This document shows positions 58,640 to 64,000 of a DNA stretch of 64,000 nucleotides, piece by piece. Source of the stretch: Ailanthus altissimus (taxonomy: Eukaryota; Streptophyta; Magnoliopsida; Sapindales; Simaroubaceae); the NCBI GenBank assembly GCA_946807835.1, contig OX327683.1, positions 5,461,001 through 5,525,000 of the forward strand, read 5' to 3'. The notes below the pieces were generated by a model, which was not told the DNA's origin, ran no database searches, and saw nothing but the letters and a program-made list of their open reading frames with translations. Every line of letters starts with the position of its first letter. The stretch's first letter is position 1. A program made the position numbers and the translations under genes.

Positions 58640-61600
58640 ATGGCGGCGGAGAAGTGGGTGTTAATGGTGACAGCACAGACGCCGACGAACATGTCGGTGA
58701 TCAAGTATTGGGGGAAGCGTGACGAAACCCTTATTTTGCCGCTCAATGACAGCATTAGCGTCACGTTTGATCCTGATCACCTGTGCACTACCACAACTGT
58801 TGCTGTGAGTCCTAGCTTTCATAAGGATCGGATGTGGCTCAATGGCAAGGTGATATAAATTTTTGTTATAAAACGTATTTTTGCCTTTCTATATATATAT
58901 ATATATAAGAAAATTAATTTAAATTTTTATTAATACCAATATTTAGATATGAATTGACTTAGTTTGACTTTATTTGGACTAGTTCATGTTTAAGTATTCA
59001 TATTAGATGTGGGAAATTTTTTTTAGTGGGTATTTTTGTCTAATTTGATGTTATTTAGTGTCTTAAGATTTTTAAGATATGAAATTTGAAAGTTAGATGC
59101 TTTGGTGTCATGAAGGAAACTATGGTGGTCAGATCATTACAATTAGTCAGTCTCAAGAATAATATGAAGAGATGTATTGTTATTGGTTTGCGAAATTTCT
59201 TTGAAAAGCCAACTTGTTTATAAAGGAACATGGGAATTTCAATACTGTGTTTGTCAAATTCAAGAATGCATTTTGTGGTGAGATTGCAGAAAGAAAAAAC
59301 TTGTGTATGTGTCTTGAATCATGTTCTGCTTTTAGAAAATGATTCAAAAGTTCTTTGAGTTTAACACTAATTTTTGGAAAATGAACCTCGTTTTTATCTT
59401 GAAATTTGTTTTCACCAATACAATACTGGATGTGATCTTTATGTGTTTTCGGATGTGCAAACCTAAAAAAAAAGGAAAATTACAATACACCTTAGATGTC
59501 ACTACACACCAAGTTGTACTTTCTGGGGGATTTGAAGGAAGTTCTATTTTAATATTAAGCATATTATTACATGCAATTGTAATGTTATGTTTTCTGAGCA
59601 TTGAAAAATATAACTGTTAGCTTTGAGGATGAACTATAGTTTGATCAATAGGTAATATTCTTGGAATCAGATCTTAGAAAATAAAAATAAATGACAATGA
59701 GAATTTTTTATGTCAATTTTTTGTTTTCACTATTCAAAATATAAAAAGTTCACAAAGTTCAGTTGTGTTTTTAATTATTTGGGACAGAGAGTAATGTAAA
59801 CTGTAGAAATAAAATGATGATTTAATTGAAGCATTCCCCTCAGCAACATAAGAGATCCAACTTTTATTAATACCACGAGTCCTTCATTTGCGCTGATTCA
59901 TGGCACTTTTGGTTTTTGCTGGTTACCATAGGAAATTTCTCTTGCTGGGGATAGGTTCCAGAATTGTTTGAGGGAAATTCGCAGTCGTGCCTGCGATGTT
60001 GAGGATAAGGAAAAGGGCATCAAGATAGAAAAGAAAGACTGGGAAAAATTGCATGTACACATTGCTTCATATAATAATTTTCCTACTGCAGCTGGATTGG
60101 CTTCCTCTGCTGCTGGTTTTGCTTGCCTTGGTAATATACTGGTTTCTCAATTCTTCTTGTGTTTTATGTCTTTTTCTTCATATAACAGGGTCATTCTGGT
60201 CATGATTTAGAAGTCGTAGGTCACTGATTATGATTTTAGTATATTTGCTGGTGGAATTCTGTTTTTATTTTTCTTAAAGCAACCTATTTATCAATTTTTT
60301 AAGCCTTGATGTGAACAGAAGTTTATATGGATTATCGGTTTATGATTTTTGTGTAAGCCAGAAAGAATTCAACATGTTTTTGTTGAACTTTTATGCAGTT
60401 TTTGCACTGGCAAAGCTGATGAATTTGAAAGAAAATCAGAGCCAGCTTTCTACTATTTCAAGGTATGGCTTATTTAGACAACATATGTCCAACTTTCAAG
60501 TCACTAGTTGCTTGATTAGAAATGTTGTGTGTCTTTGATCTTATGTTATGGTCGTTTTATATATTCTTTTTTTAATTTATTTTATTTTTGTTGCTTATAA
60601 TCTTTAAGTTTGTGTTAGACTTTCATAATAACTGTTACTGAGAATGCTAGTATTTCATATGTTTTACTTTTTTGCACATAGGCAAGGTTCAGGAAGTGCT
60701 TGCCGTAGTCTTTTTGGTGGATTTGTCAAGTGGATAATGGGCAAAGTAAGATATATAGATTGATCTGTAGACTTGCCATTGAAGATTTTATTTTGAGCAA
60801 CTTATATTAATGCTTTCTGAATTTGTCCAGGAAGAAAATGGAAGTGACAGCCTTGCAGTTCAACTCGTAGATGAAGAACACTGGAACGAACTCGTTATTA
60901 TTATCGCTGTGGTATGTACTTTATTCTACAATATTTCCATATGGCGTTTTTCATTTGATTTACAGGTTGCTGTGGGTGCTCGGATTTACATTTCTTTAAT
61001 ACTATGCACAACCCTCATATAATCTCATAACTTTTGCTCTGTCCTGTTCCCTCTTCAAGTTGTTTTCTTATTGTATTGTAATATGTATACGAGATTCACT
61101 GATAATAATTCCTTTTTTTTTTTTCAAATTTATCATATAGAACATCCAATTATAGCTGTTGTTTCTCGGAACTGAGATGCTGTAGACTATAATGGGCACT
61201 TAAACATATATTATGTAGCACCTATAATGTTCGACCAGCACAGTATCTGGCCATGATCGGAGTTTGAAATGTTCAGCCACTTTAACGTATGATTTTGTCT
61301 TTCTTTGTGCTATTGATTGGTGAGGTTGCTAAGCATTTGCTTCAAGCACAACTTCAATTATAATATTTACCAAATATTTAATGTTGCTGTAGTTGATAAG
61401 TAATCAATTCATGGTGAAACTTTCTGTTATGGTTCTTATGTGCCCCATTTACATTGTCATCTCATATTTTATTTTTTTATTAAGGTGAGTTCACGGCAAA
61501 AGGAAACAAGTAGCACCGCAGGAATGTGGGAGAGTGTTGAGACAAGTTTACTTTTACAGCATAGAGCAAAGGTGCAAATTCTCATCTTTGAATCAAAGTC

Positions 61601-63294
61601 ATGGATTGTTGTTACAACAACTGATCTCAGTTTTAAAAGCATTGGAATATTTTCTTGCAATCATTTTAGATACTGATATATTGAAATTACCAATTTACCA
61701 TGGTGTTCTTCAAGGGATGGTTTTCTTTGAAATTTTTGTTTTTGTGTTGTAATTTTCTTGGTCTCTTTTGTTGAAGCCATTATCCTTAATTTCATTATTT
61801 ATCAAAATTCTAAGATTGTTTCAAGAAGGTTTATGACTGTTCTTTTGTGTCATGCTTTGGGCGGTGATAGGAAGTAGTACCAAAACGCATTGTTCAAATG
61901 GAAGAGGCCATAAAAAATCGTGATTTTTCATCTTTTGCACAATTGACCTGTGCTGAAAGTAACCAATTTCATGCTGTCTGCTTGGATACATCTCCCCCTA
62001 TATTCTACATGAATGATACATCCCACAGGTTAGTCCTATTTTTGTTTATTTATTTGCTTATTCAACGTCACCATCTCTGGGGATTAATATTGACACGGAT
62101 GGAAATTTCTTTCAGAATTATTAGCTATGTTGAAAAATGGAATTTCTCTGAAGGTTCACCTCAGGTTTGTTCATCTCTGCAGCGATTTTATGGATATTTT
62201 TTTTAGTTATAATTTATATTAATTCCAATGGTTATTGTTTTCCCTTCATATTTCATAATAGTGTTCCTTTTTGTGACTCTTCCTTTCTCTCTCAATCGGC
62301 TTTTACCAATGAGTTTGTACCACTGCAGAAAATGGTAGAAGGCAGCAAATACCTTTCCGACCAACCAGCCAAAAGAAAGAACAGAAAATTTAGAGATTTT
62401 TCTATTATAGTATGTAAATTTGACAGTGAATTATAGAATCATTTGATTCCTGAGCTCACTTGGGGCTGCCTAATCCCAATATAATCCCACCAGTGCCCCG
62501 GCTACCAAGATTGTAGGCTCTGCCAAAATTCCTCTAGTTTCAAACTTGTGTACTCCCAGAAAGGTTAGGGGATCTTGAGATTGAAAAAAAGAAAAGAATC
62601 GAGCCTTCTCACACATGACATGGCCTATAAATAACTTAATGTTACTCTACTTCACTATTATTTCCCAATGCATTTTGTTTCTATTGTGTTAGTAATTAAT
62701 TATGCGGAAAATCCAAATACAGCATAGAAGAGTAATTTGTGATCTAGATTGTTATGCTGCTTACTGAAATATGTGACCAAGACTAAATAATCTGACAGGT
62801 GGCTTATACTTTTGATGCCGGGCCGAATGCAGTTATGATTGCTCGTAATAGAAAGGTTGCTGCCCAATTGCTTCAGAGGCTTCTTTTTTTCTTCCCCCCA
62901 AATTCTGATAAAGACTTGAACAGGTAAATGATATGCAGATCTTAAAGTGCTTGCCACATATAACAACGTTCTTTAACAGTACAAGATGCGTCAAATGCAT
63001 TTAGGTGCATTGTCCTCCTGGATAAGTATGTAAGTCATATTTTCTTCTAAATCTTATACATTTATTTTTTCTAGTTATGTCATTGGTGACAAGTCAATCC
63101 TACATGATGCTGGCATTGAGGGGTTGAAGGATGTAGAAGCTTTGCCACAGCCTCCGGAACTGAACAATGTATCTGCCCAGAAATACAAAGGGGATATCAA
63201 TTATTTCATCTGTACAAGACCTGGGAGAGGTCCTGTTTTGATTTCAGATGACAGTAAGGCGCTTCTTAATCCGGAAACTGGTCTACCTAAGTAA
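58640..63294 (+). CDS. MVD: Mevalonate diphosphate decarboxylase (MVD)
   Basis: Catalyses ATP-dependent decarboxylation of mevalonate 5-diphosphate to isopentenyl diphosphate, the last step of the mevalonate pathway. Ten exons with GT-AG introns: 58640-58849, 59932-60130, 60399-60462, 60682-60745, 60831-60911, 61485-61571, 61871-62028, 62116-62164, 62799-62923, 63075-63294; 1257 nt, 418 aa. GHMP-kinase fold: N-terminal [18 protein letters not shown] with Lys22, the ATP loop [14 protein letters not shown] (121-134), [29 protein letters not shown], and catalytic Asp310 in [18 protein letters not shown] at 40-48 fits the PTS2-like peroxisomal signal reported for plant MVD. It ends GLPK like plant relatives. 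The final AAGTAA overlaps a good donor (CCTAA|GTAAGT), so a tiny further exon is possible without changing the usual C-terminus much. All exon phases agree; no defect seen. Confidence 0.96.
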
Positions 63295-64000
63295 GTGTAA
63301 GACTTAAAGAGTAGATTGCGTCTTCCTTGCTTGGTCTGCTTATTTTCAGGCGAATAAAAAATTCACGAACCAAAGTATCTAATTCAGATGATCTTTGCAA
63401 CTGAATGGAAGTTACTTTGAAGTGATTCTCTGAATCTTCTTTGCATTTTTGTTGCTTTTGCATGTATTTGTAATTTGTTCTCTTTCATTCAGTTGAGGTT
63501 CATGTACTCTCCTTCATTGACACAGATAATGAATAAATTGTGCATCTCTTCCTGGCTAAGGCCTATATGTTATTATTTTTATTTATTTAAGAATTTATTT
63601 TGCTAATTGTCTGATATTTATTTTGATTTACCAATTTATTTTTATGAATCTTTGTATGAGAGTTTTGAGAGAGTAATAGTAGTAATTTGAGCTTTGTGCT
63701 AATTTCTCAATCTTTCAAAGATGAGCAAACTTGGTTGCTTTCGCCAGATGCAAAGTTACTTTAAGCCCTCTTTCTTACGTAAAATTTCATTTGCGGTCAC
63801 GTACCACGTATTTTAATAATGTGTTGAGTAATAATTTTAAAATAAGTATATGATTATGAGAAAATATTATATTTTAAAAAAATTAATTTTTAATAATAAT
63901 AAAAAAAATTTCTTCGCTAGTGGTTGAATAAGTTTTTAAAGCAATTATAAAATTTATGATTTTATAAAGATAAACACTATAAATTCATGCAAGTGCAATT
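63295..64000. other. 3' flank of MVD
   Basis: Probable 3' UTR followed by AT-rich intergenic DNA. No further gene before the window ends. The last ~230 bases resemble AT-rich MITE-like DNA, but no boundaries can be drawn. Confidence 0.45.

Noticed and set aside
58432..58722. 96-codon frame across the MVD start
   Set aside because: It overlaps the conserved MVD N-terminus in another frame and resembles nothing; at most an upstream open frame.

Overview
The window is AT-rich nuclear DNA from a flowering plant, most likely a eudicot. Three spliced plant genes can be recognised, the introns are canonical GT-AG, and the space between genes is packed with plant transposon remains. The species cannot be told from the sequence alone.

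Host genes. (1) A xyloglucan-type alpha-1,2-fucosyltransferase (GT37, FUT1-like) lies on the minus strand at 17943-19997; it has two coding exons and looks intact (547 aa predicted). (2) An F-box/LRR/FBD gene lies on the minus strand at 32291-34347; its three exons join in frame except for a single-base frameshift in the first exon, and it has no in-frame ATG ahead of the F-box. (3) Mevalonate diphosphate decarboxylase (MVD) lies on the plus strand at 58640-63294; it has ten exons and is complete (418 aa predicted), with the catalytic residues and a PTS2-like nonapeptide present. These genes serve unrelated processes (cell-wall side chains, ubiquitin ligase adaptor, isoprenoid precursors) and are neighbours by chance.

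Transposons. Two related Mutator-like elements (MULEs), 1156-8987 and 44552-52032, each carry two convergent genes. One is a mudrA-like transposase. The other is an eight-exon Ulp1-type cysteine protease gene with a DUF1985-like N-terminal part, a coiled coil and a C48 protease domain. Both copies are decayed, but the stop codons lie at different places in each and almost all are C-to-T or G-to-A changes. The second MULE sits inside the third unit of a roughly 1.7-kb tandem triplication (40018-53045), and the neighbouring unit preserves the unoccupied target site.

A foldback element with ~480-bp inverted arms and a 10-bp target duplication lies at 14607-16151. At 24202-29507 there is an old LTR retrotransposon relic with a tRNA-iMet-type primer binding site. 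Its 5' LTR was split by a younger solo LTR of the same family in the opposite direction (25415-27536). A further relic of that family lies at 12090-13282. Another solo LTR (54986-57587) splits the second copy of a ~1-kb tandem duplication (53385-57920). A hAT-like element (36435-39291) contains four tandem ~296-bp repeats. Small palindromic MITEs occur at 14338, 17071 and 53253.

The remaining stretches (1-1146, 8997-12089, 20230-24196, 29513-32290, 34490-36434, 39292-40017, 57921-58639, 63295-64000) contain no gene that can be supported, apart from possible fragments noted individually. Many open frames in these AT-rich regions begin with TTG or are low-complexity and are not listed.
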